A stretch of 64,000 nucleotides of DNA from an uncultured bacterium (lineage in GTDB: Bacteria > Bacteroidota > Ignavibacteria > UBA10030 > BY39), in contig CALCJK010000007.1 in NCBI GenBank assembly GCA_937967455.1, forward strand, positions 1 to 64,000. The letters run 5' to 3'. The notes under the pieces are model-generated. The model ran no database searches. It was not told the origin of the DNA and saw only the letters and a list, made by a program, of their open reading frames with translations. This document shows positions 26,193 to 35,192 of the stretch, one piece after another (the first letter of the stretch is position 1; every line of letters starts with the position of its first letter). The position numbers and the translations under genes were made by a program.

Positions 26193-27583
26193 ACTTTATC
26201 TTTAATTAGATTCAACTCTTCTTTTGATAATATTCTAAACACAATAATACCAAATATATATATTAAAACACTTACTATCAAAGAAAATATTATATCATAA
26301 TATTTTATGTATAATGCGATTAAGCCAGATATACCGGTGAGTAAAATCATCTTTAAAATAAATATTTTAACTTGAATTTCAACAAATCTGTTTAAATAAA
26401 TAAGCAAAGATACCAGTATAAACGCTTCTGAGAATACAATTGCTAAAGCAGCTCCATTAACACCATAAATATTTATTAATAGAAACAGAAAAAAAATATT
26501 AAAGAATATACTACTTAGAATAACTTTTAAATAATATTTTTCTTTTCCAATTGCTATTAAACTAAATGAAAAAATTGAGTTAATAATTGTTAAAATGAAA
26601 TAGAATATTAAAATTCGAAATACAGATATGGAGTTAACATACTTTACACCAAAGATTAGAGTAATTAATTCTTCAGTATAAATAAAACATATTATAGAAA
26701 TGAATATTACAAGAATTATTGTAATTTTCAATGTAATATTGAAGAATATTTCTGCTAATTTCTGTTGGGAACTATAAATTCTTGTAAATGCCGGAAAATA
26801 AATCGAATAATAAAATTTATCTAACAAAAGTAAAAAAAAGATCAATTTATATGCAGCAGAAAATATTCCAACATCATAAGCGTTTGTAAAGATACCAATT
26901 AACAAAATTGGTAAATTTACATTCAATTGTGACAATATGGTTGCAAAAGATAATGGTAAAGATTCTCTTAAAATAACTGACCACTTTTTAAGTGAAATTG
27001 TTGGTAATTTCTTATTAATAGTGAAGTAATAATAAGTAATCAAGTAAATTGAACAGATTACATTTGCTCCGAAAAATGCCAAACCAACAAAAGTAATATT
27101 CTTCTCAAAATATATAGCTAAATATAAAAATAAAAGATATCCAGCAGAAAGTAGAAATTTACTTAAGGCAACCGGTTTCAAATTCTCTCTGGCTTGAAAA
27201 TACCAATCCACAAAAAAAGCACTTGGAATTAAACTTAAAGAAAAATAAAATATCAACTTTTTAAAATCTGATTGAAGATTTAAAAATAAAGTTATTAAAA
27301 AAATGATTATTAAAGCTATAAATGCGAGTGTAAATCTTATTGAAGTGAATCTTGATAAAAAATCATCACTTACTCCTGATGATATTTTTTTAATGCCGAA
27401 TGGATTAAGCCAATGAACACTTAATAAAACTGCATATCCATAAATTGCCGTAACAATACTAATGTTCCCAAAGTCTTCAACGGAGAAAACTCTAACAAGA
27501 ATTATAGTAGTAATAAAGCTTAAGACGCGACTGCTTAATTCACCGAAACTTACAAAAAATATATTTTGAACAAGTTTTTTCAA
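26183..27583 (-). CDS. Wzx-type polysaccharide flippase
   Basis: MOP-superfamily membrane exporter (466 residues, about 12-14 hydrophobic helices throughout) that moves lipid-linked sugar units across the inner membrane. The N-terminus NIFFVSFGELSSRVLSFITTIILVR... followed by FSVEDFGNIS fits the Polysacc_synt family. It overlaps the upstream glycosyltransferase by 4 bases and the downstream deacetylase-like gene by 10, showing a tightly packed operon. No Wzy polymerase is recognisable in the window. Confidence 0.85.
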   Translation of the reverse strand: MKKLVQNIFFVSFGELSSRVLSFITTIILVRVFSVEDFGNISIVTAIYGYAVLLSVHWLNPFGIKKISSGVSDDFLSRFTSIRFTLAFIALIIIFLITLFLNLQSDFKKLIFYFSLSLIPSAFFVDWYFQARENLKPVALSKFLLSAGYLLFLYLAIYFEKNITFVGLAFFGANVICSIYLITYYYFTINKKLPTISLKKWSVILRESLPLSFATILSQLNVNLPILLIGIFTNAYDVGIFSAAYKLIFFLLLLDKFYYSIYFPAFTRIYSSQQKLAEIFFNITLKITIILVIFISIICFIYTEELITLIFGVKYVNSISVFRILIFYFILTIINSIFSFSLIAIGKEKYYLKVILSSIFFNIFFLFLLINIYGVNGAALAIVFSEAFILVSLLIYLNRFVEIQVKIFILKMILLTGISGLIALYIKYYDIIFSLIVSVLIYIFGIIVFRILSKEELNLIKDKVWI

Positions 27584-28569
27584 AACATTATTTTATTAAT
27601 TATATCAACAAGTTCAGATTCTCTTCTTGATTTATGAAAGTTTTTAATTATATAATTTCGAGATTTAAGGCCATAATCTTCAGGAACATTCAAAGCTTTA
27701 TTAAGAGCATCCACTAAACTTTGAATATTTCCATATTCTACAACAAATCCTGTATCGCTAATTGCATTGGGAATACCCCCTCGATTTGTACCAACTGGTA
27801 TACAGCCACATAACATCGCCTCACAAAGTGCATTTGGTAATCCCTCAGTATATGAAACCTGGCAATATACCTTTGCTTTCTGATAATATCTCAGCAAATC
27901 TTTTTGATTCACAAATGTAATTAGTTCAACATTTTGTGGTATACTGTTTTTAATTTTGTTAATTAATTCATGAGAAATACCGATAATTATAAATTTGATA
28001 TCCAGCATTTTTTGAGCAGCTTCAATTAATTTATCGAATCCTTTTTTAACAAAGCGCCACTCGTCTTCACATGCACCAACACTTAATATCAACTTCTGCT
28101 TTTCACCCTGAGGGAACCATTCCTCTGGATCATATCCAGTTGGCAAGTATACGAGATTCTGACCTTCATATTGTGCTAGTCTTTTTGCCTCATCTATCAA
28201 GAACGGATCTACAGCCAATACTTTGGTTGCATTTTTAAGAGAATACCTTACAAGTTTTGCCTTCCACCAGCTTAACCAGATGCCGTAATTAATTTCTTTG
28301 TAATCTGCTACATCAACACCGCCTATAATAATTATAGACTTTTTTTTAAACATTTTTGTTAACAACACCACCCAAGCCGAATAGGTTGAAGCAAACCAGG
28401 TAAAAGTCAAATCAACTTTACGTATAAGGGAAAAAATTTTATAAAGCGCAACAAGACCACTATCTATTACTCTGAAAACATTATAATTATTTTCTAAAAA
28501 ATTTAAATCCCTAATTATGAAACTTGTTTTAAGTGTTGAGGTAAATAAGATATTAAATTTACCTTTCAC
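27580..28569 (-). CDS. Glycosyltransferase family 4
   Basis: GT-B transferase of 329 residues. It shows SVGACEDEWRFVKKGFDKLIEAA (donor domain start), SYTEGLPNALCEAMLCGCIPVG with the family E-x7-E, and GGIPNAI. The N-terminal domain is short and hydrophobic in patches (LTFTWFASTYSAWVVLL), suggesting membrane association. It overlaps the GT9 gene upstream by 11 bases and the flippase downstream by 4. Specificity is unknown. Confidence 0.86.
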   Translation of the reverse strand: MKGKFNILFTSTLKTSFIIRDLNFLENNYNVFRVIDSGLVALYKIFSLIRKVDLTFTWFASTYSAWVVLLTKMFKKKSIIIIGGVDVADYKEINYGIWLSWWKAKLVRYSLKNATKVLAVDPFLIDEAKRLAQYEGQNLVYLPTGYDPEEWFPQGEKQKLILSVGACEDEWRFVKKGFDKLIEAAQKMLDIKFIIIGISHELINKIKNSIPQNVELITFVNQKDLLRYYQKAKVYCQVSYTEGLPNALCEAMLCGCIPVGTNRGGIPNAISDTGFVVEYGNIQSLVDALNKALNVPEDYGLKSRNYIIKNFHKSRRESELVDIINKIMF

Positions 28570-29641
28570 TAATCGCTCCTGTGTTAAACAGCATTTTTTT
28601 CACTTCAATAGCTACCTCTTCAACTGATATTTCGCGTATGCATTTAAATTTGTTATTTTTCAATTTGCATTTCGCAGGTTTTGGAGAATAATAAAAACAC
28701 GGACTACAATCCAGATCATGTCTTATTAGAACATAATTCGTCATCCATGGATGCACACAATTTGGATTTGTATATGCAAAAATAGTTACTATTGGTAGTT
28801 TCAATCCTGAAGCTATGTGCATTAGACCAGAGTCGTTGACGACGAATACTTTACACTGTCGCATTATTGCAGCAGTTGTCATAATAGATTGTGCTTTTAC
28901 AACCACACAACGATTATTCGTCAAATTATTTATATATTCGTTTAATTCATATTCATCAGGTCCACCAAAAAGAAGCACTTTAGCGTGATATTCATTAATC
29001 AGTATTTTTGCCAATTCAGCGAATTTTTCTGGTGCCCATCTCTTATTAATATGGTTTTTCAGAGTTGCTGAACCAGCATGAAAGCCAACAATTAGATCTC
29101 CTACCTCTAACTGATTATTTTTTAACCATTTTTCCGCATTATTTTCATCATCATTATTAACAATTACCTGAAGTGAAGGTATTTTTTCTGGAATATCAAT
29201 ATTAAGAAATTTTAGCAAAGCAACATTTTCTACCACATTATGCTTTGAATCATTTTCTCTAATTTTTCTATTATTTAAAAAATTTAATGAGCGAAAGTTT
29301 GTATGATTATATTCATGACCAATTCTAATAGGAGCACCAATTAGAAAACTTATTAAATTATAAGGCCAACGATTTGATGGGTAAACATTTATGGATACAT
29401 CATATCTTTTTATTCTGAGTTTTATTACATAAATAAGCGATTTTAGAGTATTTTCTTTTAAGAAATTCCAATAATAGACATTTGATATATCTGGATTACG
29501 CGCGTATAATTCTTCCACACCCTTAAACATCGAAAGTAAATCTATTTGGGCAGACGGGTAATTTTGTCTGAGTAGTTTTAGAGCTGGCGAAAACATTAGC
29601 GCGTCACCAATTCCAGAAAGCGCTATTATCAAAATTTTCAT
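28559..29641 (-). CDS. Glycosyltransferase family 9 (heptosyltransferase-like)
   Basis: ADP-heptose:LPS heptosyltransferase family, GT-B fold, 360 residues. ALSGIGDALMFSPALKLLRQ at the N-terminus, GGPDE and NDSGLMHIASGLKLPIVTIF in the donor domain, and the cysteine-bearing block DCSPCFYY...CKLKNNKFKCIREI typical of the family are present. It probably adds a heptose or similar sugar to a lipid-linked core. It lies 21 bases after the DUF2723 gene and overlaps the next gene. Confidence 0.88.
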   Translation of the reverse strand: MKILIIALSGIGDALMFSPALKLLRQNYPSAQIDLLSMFKGVEELYARNPDISNVYYWNFLKENTLKSLIYVIKLRIKRYDVSINVYPSNRWPYNLISFLIGAPIRIGHEYNHTNFRSLNFLNNRKIRENDSKHNVVENVALLKFLNIDIPEKIPSLQVIVNNDDENNAEKWLKNNQLEVGDLIVGFHAGSATLKNHINKRWAPEKFAELAKILINEYHAKVLLFGGPDEYELNEYINNLTNNRCVVVKAQSIMTTAAIMRQCKVFVVNDSGLMHIASGLKLPIVTIFAYTNPNCVHPWMTNYVLIRHDLDCSPCFYYSPKPAKCKLKNNKFKCIREISVEEVAIEVKKMLFNTGAISER

Positions 29642-29662
29642 TTATTGTTAAGCTTGATAAAT

Positions 29663-32347
29663 TTATTTTGACAATGTATCCTTATTTATATTCTTTATTT
29701 TTGCTTCTAATTCCAAGATTCTACTCCGGATTGACGGGTCATTCGGATAGAAAGCTGATACTCTGTTTAGAACATCAATCGCTTTTTTATAATCTTCCCT
29801 ATTTTCATAGATTTCTAATAATATTCTATAGGGATTATAATATGATGAAACTTCAGCTTGATTTGAATTTATTAAATTCCAGCACTCTTTTTCCAGATAC
29901 TTTGCATACTCTTCCTGCTTTGGTCTATCACCTAGTTTTGAATAAATTGACATTACATCAGAAGCAAGTCTCCAATCAAATTTGACTCCGTTAATTGGTA
30001 TAACTTCATCCATTCTATGTAATATATTGAGAGCTTTTTCTGAATTTCTTTCGACGTTCAGATAATAAATTGCCAGTCTAATAAATCCAGATCGATAATT
30101 GACAGTTAAACGTGTAATGTTCTCGTCGAAATATATAGTAGTATCGTTTAGCCCTCTGTAAAGGTATCCGTATTGAGGTTCTTTAGAAGGAATTACATTT
30201 TCTGCGAGTATATTTGCTTCCATTATATCTTTATGAATTCCGGATTCTGGCGAAGTTCGAATTGGTTTCAAACGCCAAGCCAATCCATCCATCCACATAT
30301 AATCGTCTAAACCAATTTTACTGTCCGGCGACACCGTAACTGCAAAATAAATTGGTCTTTCCCATTTATTAGTCATAATTATATCCCGAACCATTATATC
30401 TTGAACTCTAATTAAATTATATTGACCATAAGTCACTGTATGTTTCATTGTGAAAGTTATTTTTCCGGCATTGATAAGAGCTGTATCAGTCACACCAAAT
30501 TTCTGAAATACCTCTTTTGATACAGGTATACTCATCTGTCTTGTGTTCCATTGAATTGGTTGGAGTTTCTCTATCTGTTCATCTGTAAAGCTAATAGGTA
30601 CTTTTTTTGCTCCGTGTGGCTCATAATTTTTCAGTTGTTTAATATACCAGCTGGTATTAACTAAACTTAAGTTAACAATACGAACGTCACGACGAACACC
30701 TTCAACATCCTGTAAATACCAGAGAGGGAATGTATCATTATCTCCGTTTGTGAAAATTATTGCATCTTTTTCACAGGTTTGCAGTATATTGTACGAGTAA
30801 TCCCATGCCACATAGTTTTTGCTACGATCTCTTTCGTGCCAATTAATTCTCAAAAAATTGATTGGAATTGCAAAAATAAAAATAGCTAATACAAAAACAC
30901 TTGATGTATTCTGCAGATTAGTAGATTTCAGATACTTTCTAAGAAAATCAATAATCCCTATTATTCCGATTGAAATCCACATAGAGAATACAAAAAATGA
31001 GCCCACATAGAAATAATCACGTTCACGAGGTTGTGGTTCTTGCTGATTTTGATAAAGAGCCAGAATCACACCCATTATCAAAAACAAAAATAAAAATGGC
31101 ATAGCCATCTTCCAGTCCTTACGGAAATGATAATACAAACCTAAAAGTCCAAGCAAGAAAGGTATCCCCAGGGTATCTTTCCAGCTTACACCTGCATCTT
31201 GCCAATCACCTTCAGTACCTACATAATTCCACAGAAGATATCGTGTATACATATGATTTATTTGATACCTCCACATGAAATCCATATCGCTTGTATAATT
31301 TTGCCATGTAGGAGTATGCATTGGTTCTTGACTATATCTGCGTTTTAAGATAGGCGCCTCTCCATATTGTTCTCTTCCAAGATAACTTACTAATCTTGTT
31401 AAATTACTAGGGTCATTTTCATTCATTGGCATATTTGGAACATTAGCTCTTATTATAACAAGTGTATAAGTAGAATAACCTAACACTATCAATAAAAATG
31501 ATACTAAGGCAATATTAAGCATCTTCATTTTATTTTTTGTAGAATAGTACACGCCATACAATGAGCCAATGATCAAAATTATTGGCACATAGGTTAATAA
31601 CTCAATTCTAGTACCTCTGAATTCGCCATCAAGTATTGATGGAAGATATTTAACAACTCCAGGGTAAATAACAAAGAATATTATTAGTGAAATTACTCCA
31701 AATTTTATGAACGATGAATGATTTACTTCATAATTTTTGAAATAAATAATGGATAGAACTGTAAAAATTGTAAGAACCGCAAGCAGATGAACACCTACTG
31801 ATAAACCGATCAAATATGCAATTATAAAAATATATTTTTCATTATGTGCCTCTTTAGAATGATCATACCACTTAATTATTAACCAAATAATCAATGCTAC
31901 AAATAACATACTCAATCCATAAACTTCAGCTTCAGTTGCATTAAACCAGAAAGTTGTGCTATAAGCTAGTGAGAGTGCTCCAATAATCGATGCACCATAA
32001 ATGATTAAATGATCCAAAGATTTTTGTGGATAACCCCTAAAAGCAATTACGACCCTGACTGTTACCAGATATAATAATGTAACTGTTATAGCGCTTGAAA
32101 GAGCTGATATTAAATGCATTTTGGCAGCAAAATCGCTTATAATTGGTAACCAACCAATAAGTCGTCCTAGTAATAAAAAAAGAGGTGCACCAGGTGGATG
32201 TGGCACCTGCAATAAATAAGAAGCTGCGCAAAATTCACCAACATCCCAGAAAACTAAGGTTGGAGGAAGTGTCAAGTAATAAACTAATAATGACGCAAAA
32301 AATACAAAAAAAGCTGAAAGCTTATAAAATAAATTCTTCTGACTCAT
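29663..32347 (-). CDS. DUF2723 membrane protein with C-terminal TPR-like region
   Basis: An 894-residue multi-span protein. The N-terminal motif FWDVGEFCAASYLLQVPHPPGAPLF (positions about 35-60) is the DUF2723 hallmark; its acidic D/E pair resembles the catalytic loop of GT-C glycosyltransferases. About 11-13 helices run to residue 490, followed by a periplasmic domain and TPR-like helices (about 740-890). The animal homologue TMEM260 is a protein O-mannosyltransferase, so a GT-C sugar transferase role is reasonable but not shown. It leads the glycan operon: a promoter is predicted at 32378-32406, and GAGG lies 5 bases before the ATG. Confidence 0.85.
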   Translation of the reverse strand: MSQKNLFYKLSAFFVFFASLLVYYLTLPPTLVFWDVGEFCAASYLLQVPHPPGAPLFLLLGRLIGWLPIISDFAAKMHLISALSSAITVTLLYLVTVRVVIAFRGYPQKSLDHLIIYGASIIGALSLAYSTTFWFNATEAEVYGLSMLFVALIIWLIIKWYDHSKEAHNEKYIFIIAYLIGLSVGVHLLAVLTIFTVLSIIYFKNYEVNHSSFIKFGVISLIIFFVIYPGVVKYLPSILDGEFRGTRIELLTYVPIILIIGSLYGVYYSTKNKMKMLNIALVSFLLIVLGYSTYTLVIIRANVPNMPMNENDPSNLTRLVSYLGREQYGEAPILKRRYSQEPMHTPTWQNYTSDMDFMWRYQINHMYTRYLLWNYVGTEGDWQDAGVSWKDTLGIPFLLGLLGLYYHFRKDWKMAMPFLFLFLIMGVILALYQNQQEPQPRERDYFYVGSFFVFSMWISIGIIGIIDFLRKYLKSTNLQNTSSVFVLAIFIFAIPINFLRINWHERDRSKNYVAWDYSYNILQTCEKDAIIFTNGDNDTFPLWYLQDVEGVRRDVRIVNLSLVNTSWYIKQLKNYEPHGAKKVPISFTDEQIEKLQPIQWNTRQMSIPVSKEVFQKFGVTDTALINAGKITFTMKHTVTYGQYNLIRVQDIMVRDIIMTNKWERPIYFAVTVSPDSKIGLDDYMWMDGLAWRLKPIRTSPESGIHKDIMEANILAENVIPSKEPQYGYLYRGLNDTTIYFDENITRLTVNYRSGFIRLAIYYLNVERNSEKALNILHRMDEVIPINGVKFDWRLASDVMSIYSKLGDRPKQEEYAKYLEKECWNLINSNQAEVSSYYNPYRILLEIYENREDYKKAIDVLNRVSAFYPNDPSIRSRILELEAKIKNINKDTLSK

Positions 32348-32359
32348 TGAAACCTCATT

Positions 32360-32378
32360 TTAATTACAAATTAATTAA
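32360..32378 (-). promoter_or_regulatory. Inverted repeat in the 5' leader of the DUF2723 gene
   Basis: TTAATTA (32360-32366) and TAATTAA (32372-32378) form 7-bp arms with a 5-base spacer, directly downstream of the predicted -10 box and before the GAGG ribosome site. It is AT-only and could arise by chance. Confidence 0.3.
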
Positions 32379-32406
32379 ATATATCTCTAATATTACAAAA
32401 ACACAA
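32378..32406 (-). promoter_or_regulatory. Predicted promoter of the glycan operon
   Basis: Minus strand: TTGTGT (32401-32406), 17 bases, TATATT (32378-32383). It lies in the only gap (71 bases) between hemW and the glycan genes, so these can be transcribed apart from the lepA-hemW operon. Confidence 0.5.
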
Positions 32407-32418
32407 GAATTTTGATGA

Positions 32419-33543
32419 TCAGATTGCTAAATTTTTAGCTATTTCATCCATAATTAGATATCCTTTTGTTGTTAACTTTAAAACATTTTTTTCAAATGTA
32501 GCATAATTATTTTCAACAAGATTATTAATTTTTTCTATAAAAATATTTAAAAAATCTTTTGTTAAAATTTCACTCATTTTCTGAAAGTTAACACCACCAT
32601 TTCTTAAACCCAAAAATAACATTTCATTTATGATTTGTTCTTCAGTAAGCTCCTCGCTATCAGCAATTGGTTGAAGACCTTTCTCAATAAGAGAATAATA
32701 TTTAACAATTGAATTAACATTCCACCATCTTTTCCATTTCCAGAAGGAATGTGCCGAGGGTCCAAATCCTATATAATTTGAGTGATTCCAGTAATTTTTA
32801 TTATGTATACATTCATAGCCAGGTTTTGCAAAATTTGAGACCTCATATTGAGAAAAACCACTTCCCTTCAAAAAATTAATAACAAATTCCATCATATCCG
32901 CTTCTTGCTCTTCAGAAACAGGAATTACTTTTGAATTCCTTAACATACTTGCAAGTGGTGTACCTTGCTCAATAATCAACGAATATGCAGAAATATGTTG
33001 TAAAGGATATGATACAGCCTGTATTAATGTTTTTTCGAGTGTATCTATACTTTGAGTGGGTAAAGCATAAATTAAATCTATCGAAATATTCTTATACCCC
33101 GCAAATAATGCATCTGAGACACAACGCTTAGCATCTTCCGTTGTATGGATTCTGCTCAAAAATTTTAAATCCTTATCCTGAAAGGATTGTACCCCTATAC
33201 TGATACGATTAATCCCCATTTCATGATATGCTTTCAGCTTATCTTGATTTACTGTCCCAGGATTTATTTCAATAGTAATTTCAGGATTATTATGCAAATT
33301 GAATAATTTACTGATTTCATTAATAATTTTACTGATTTGTTTAGGGTTTAACAGACTTGGAGTTCCACCTCCTAAGTAAATTGTGGAAATTTGTTCATCT
33401 CGATAATCCCTGCCAAAGAGATTAATCTCTTTCAATAAGAATGAAAGATAAACATCAAAATTTTTGTTATCGGCAAGTGAATAAAAATCGCAATATACAC
33501 ACTTCCTCTCACAAAATGGGATATGCACATAAATACCCGCCAT
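32419..33543 (-). CDS. hemW: HemW-type radical SAM protein
   Basis: Radical SAM protein now regarded as a heme chaperone rather than a coproporphyrinogen oxidase. Cys11, Cys15 and Cys18 (CERKCVYC) bind the [4Fe-4S] cluster. YLGGGTPSLL is the SAM-binding GGGTPS motif, and HNKNYW near 243 is the HNxxYW signature distinguishing HemW from HemN. The 374-residue length is normal. It follows the two signal peptidase genes by 4 bases; lepA-lepB-hemW is a common bacterial neighbourhood. Confidence 0.93.
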   Translation of the reverse strand: MAGIYVHIPFCERKCVYCDFYSLADNKNFDVYLSFLLKEINLFGRDYRDEQISTIYLGGGTPSLLNPKQISKIINEISKLFNLHNNPEITIEINPGTVNQDKLKAYHEMGINRISIGVQSFQDKDLKFLSRIHTTEDAKRCVSDALFAGYKNISIDLIYALPTQSIDTLEKTLIQAVSYPLQHISAYSLIIEQGTPLASMLRNSKVIPVSEEQEADMMEFVINFLKGSGFSQYEVSNFAKPGYECIHNKNYWNHSNYIGFGPSAHSFWKWKRWWNVNSIVKYYSLIEKGLQPIADSEELTEEQIINEMLFLGLRNGGVNFQKMSEILTKDFLNIFIEKINNLVENNYATFEKNVLKLTTKGYLIMDEIAKNLAI

Positions 33544-33547
33544 TACC

Positions 33548-34273
33548 TCACCACACCAAAATTCCTAAACGCTCCCATCTAATCTTATGGATAAAATTCT
33601 TCACCAGATTATCCATATTTACTGACCAGTATATAAGTACGACTTTACCAATTAAATCCTTCTCTGGTATTGGTCCGAAATTACGACTATCAATACTATT
33701 AGAATAATTGTCTCCTATGAAATAATAAAAATTGTTCTGGAACACATAGTGATCCACATTTTTTCCATTTATCAAAATCACGCTATCGTTCTTTACATCG
33801 ACTGTATTACCATCTTTGACAATTAAATCTTTTAATTTATCTATATTAGCTTTATTAACATCAAATCTATCTGTCCTCTTTGGTAAATAACATTTAACAT
33901 TATCAACTATCACAGAATCGCCAGGTAGCCCTATACATCTTTTAACAAAAGTTTTAGTTTTTGAATTACTATCATCTATAGAACTTAAATGAAAAGCAAT
34001 CACATCACCCTTTTTGGGTTTATTAAAAGAAAAAATTCTAATTGGTTTTAATTCAATATCTAATAGGGGCAGATATTTCGGAACTTTAAGAGCATAATAA
34101 AATTTATTAACAATTACTAAATCTCCAGGTAACAGTGTTTTTTCCATAGAGGAAGTTGGAATACGAAGAGTATCTATTGCAAACAGCTTCAAAAAATATG
34201 AAACAACCAAGATTATGAGTACTATTTGTATAATATCTTTTAATTTAAGATATTTGATTTTGGTTTCCTCCAT
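33548..34273 (-). CDS. lepB: Signal peptidase I (shorter paralogue)
   Basis: Removes signal peptides on the outer face of the inner membrane. One N-terminal membrane helix (about 14-33), catalytic Ser42 in IPTSSMEKTLLPGD, catalytic Lys111 in FVKRCIGLPGDSV and the C-terminal box GDNYSNSIDSRNFG complete the Ser/Lys dyad enzyme. It has 241 residues. It lies 4 bases after the second peptidase gene, with which it shares the same domain order but limited identity, so this is an old tandem pair rather than a recent duplication. Confidence 0.93.
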   Translation of the reverse strand: MEETKIKYLKLKDIIQIVLIILVVSYFLKLFAIDTLRIPTSSMEKTLLPGDLVIVNKFYYALKVPKYLPLLDIELKPIRIFSFNKPKKGDVIAFHLSSIDDSNSKTKTFVKRCIGLPGDSVIVDNVKCYLPKRTDRFDVNKANIDKLKDLIVKDGNTVDVKNDSVILINGKNVDHYVFQNNFYYFIGDNYSNSIDSRNFGPIPEKDLIGKVVLIYWSVNMDNLVKNFIHKIRWERLGILVW

Positions 34274-34277
34274 TTTT

Positions 34278-35177
34278 CTATTTTACTATTTTACCTATTC
34301 GGTTAAATCTTATTGATGCAAGTTTTTTCCCAATATCCCAGAGTGGGATTTCAGGATTCCAGCTCCAGTATAAAATCAATGGTGTTCCAACTACATCATT
34401 CTCAGGAATAAAACCCCAGAACCTACTATCTAAACTATTATCTCTATTATCACCCATTCCAAAAACATAATCTTTTTCAACCGTGTATTCATATTTTTCT
34501 ATATTATCAATGAAAATTTTCCCATTTATCATTTGTATATTGTGACCTTCTCGTTTTATAAAAATTTCCCATTGCTCATAGTTATCAGGAGTTAGTTTAA
34601 TTAAATCGCCTTTTTTAGGTATTCTAATTGGTCCATAATTATCTTCGTTATAAGGAGCTCCCTTTGGGAAGATTCTTGGATCTGCGTAATTTAGTGGTTT
34701 TATTAGACCAGAATTAAAATTTATATTCCTTGGTGGTTCTGAAACTTGACCATTAACATAAACAACTCTATTAATTATTTGCAAAGTATCCCCAGCTATT
34801 GCAATAGCTCGCTTCAGATAATAAGCGAACGGTTCAGCTTCAACTTCATCACGCATACCAGGAAAGGCAAAAACTATTACATCACCTCTTTCAACCTTCC
34901 ACAATGCTGGTAATTTGAAATAAGGAATTTTAATGTCTGTGAAAGGAATAGTTCTTGGTGTTGTGCCTCCAAAAACAAATTTATTTACAAGTAAAAAATC
35001 ACCAGGTAGAATTTCTTTTTCCATAGATCCGGTTGGTACTTCGAATGATGCTATTACGAAGCTATTTAGCACAAGAAAAATTAATAGTATTGTACCAGTT
35101 TCTTTTAGAAAATGAATTACCTTATCTTTGAACGTTAATTTTACTGATTTCTCTGAGCTTGATTTTTGTTTTTTCAT
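34278..35177 (-). CDS. lepB: Signal peptidase I (longer paralogue)
   Basis: Second type I signal peptidase, 299 residues. Membrane helix about 26-45, catalytic Ser51 in VPTGSMEKEILPGD, catalytic Lys122 in YLKRAIAIAGDTL, and box E GDNRDNSLDSRFWG. It carries a longer insert between the Lys and box E than its neighbour. It lies 15 bases after lepA. Two peptidases may divide signal peptides between them, for example T9SS cargo versus lipoprotein-free periplasmic proteins; that is inference. Confidence 0.93.
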   Translation of the reverse strand: MKKQKSSSEKSVKLTFKDKVIHFLKETGTILLIFLVLNSFVIASFEVPTGSMEKEILPGDFLLVNKFVFGGTTPRTIPFTDIKIPYFKLPALWKVERGDVIVFAFPGMRDEVEAEPFAYYLKRAIAIAGDTLQIINRVVYVNGQVSEPPRNINFNSGLIKPLNYADPRIFPKGAPYNEDNYGPIRIPKKGDLIKLTPDNYEQWEIFIKREGHNIQMINGKIFIDNIEKYEYTVEKDYVFGMGDNRDNSLDSRFWGFIPENDVVGTPLILYWSWNPEIPLWDIGKKLASIRFNRIGKIVK

Positions 35178-35192
35178 TTATGATTCCTGTTA

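Noticed and set aside
32419-33543. HemN (oxygen-independent coproporphyrinogen oxidase)
   Set aside because: The HNxxYW signature and the short length fit HemW; HemN-specific extensions are missing.
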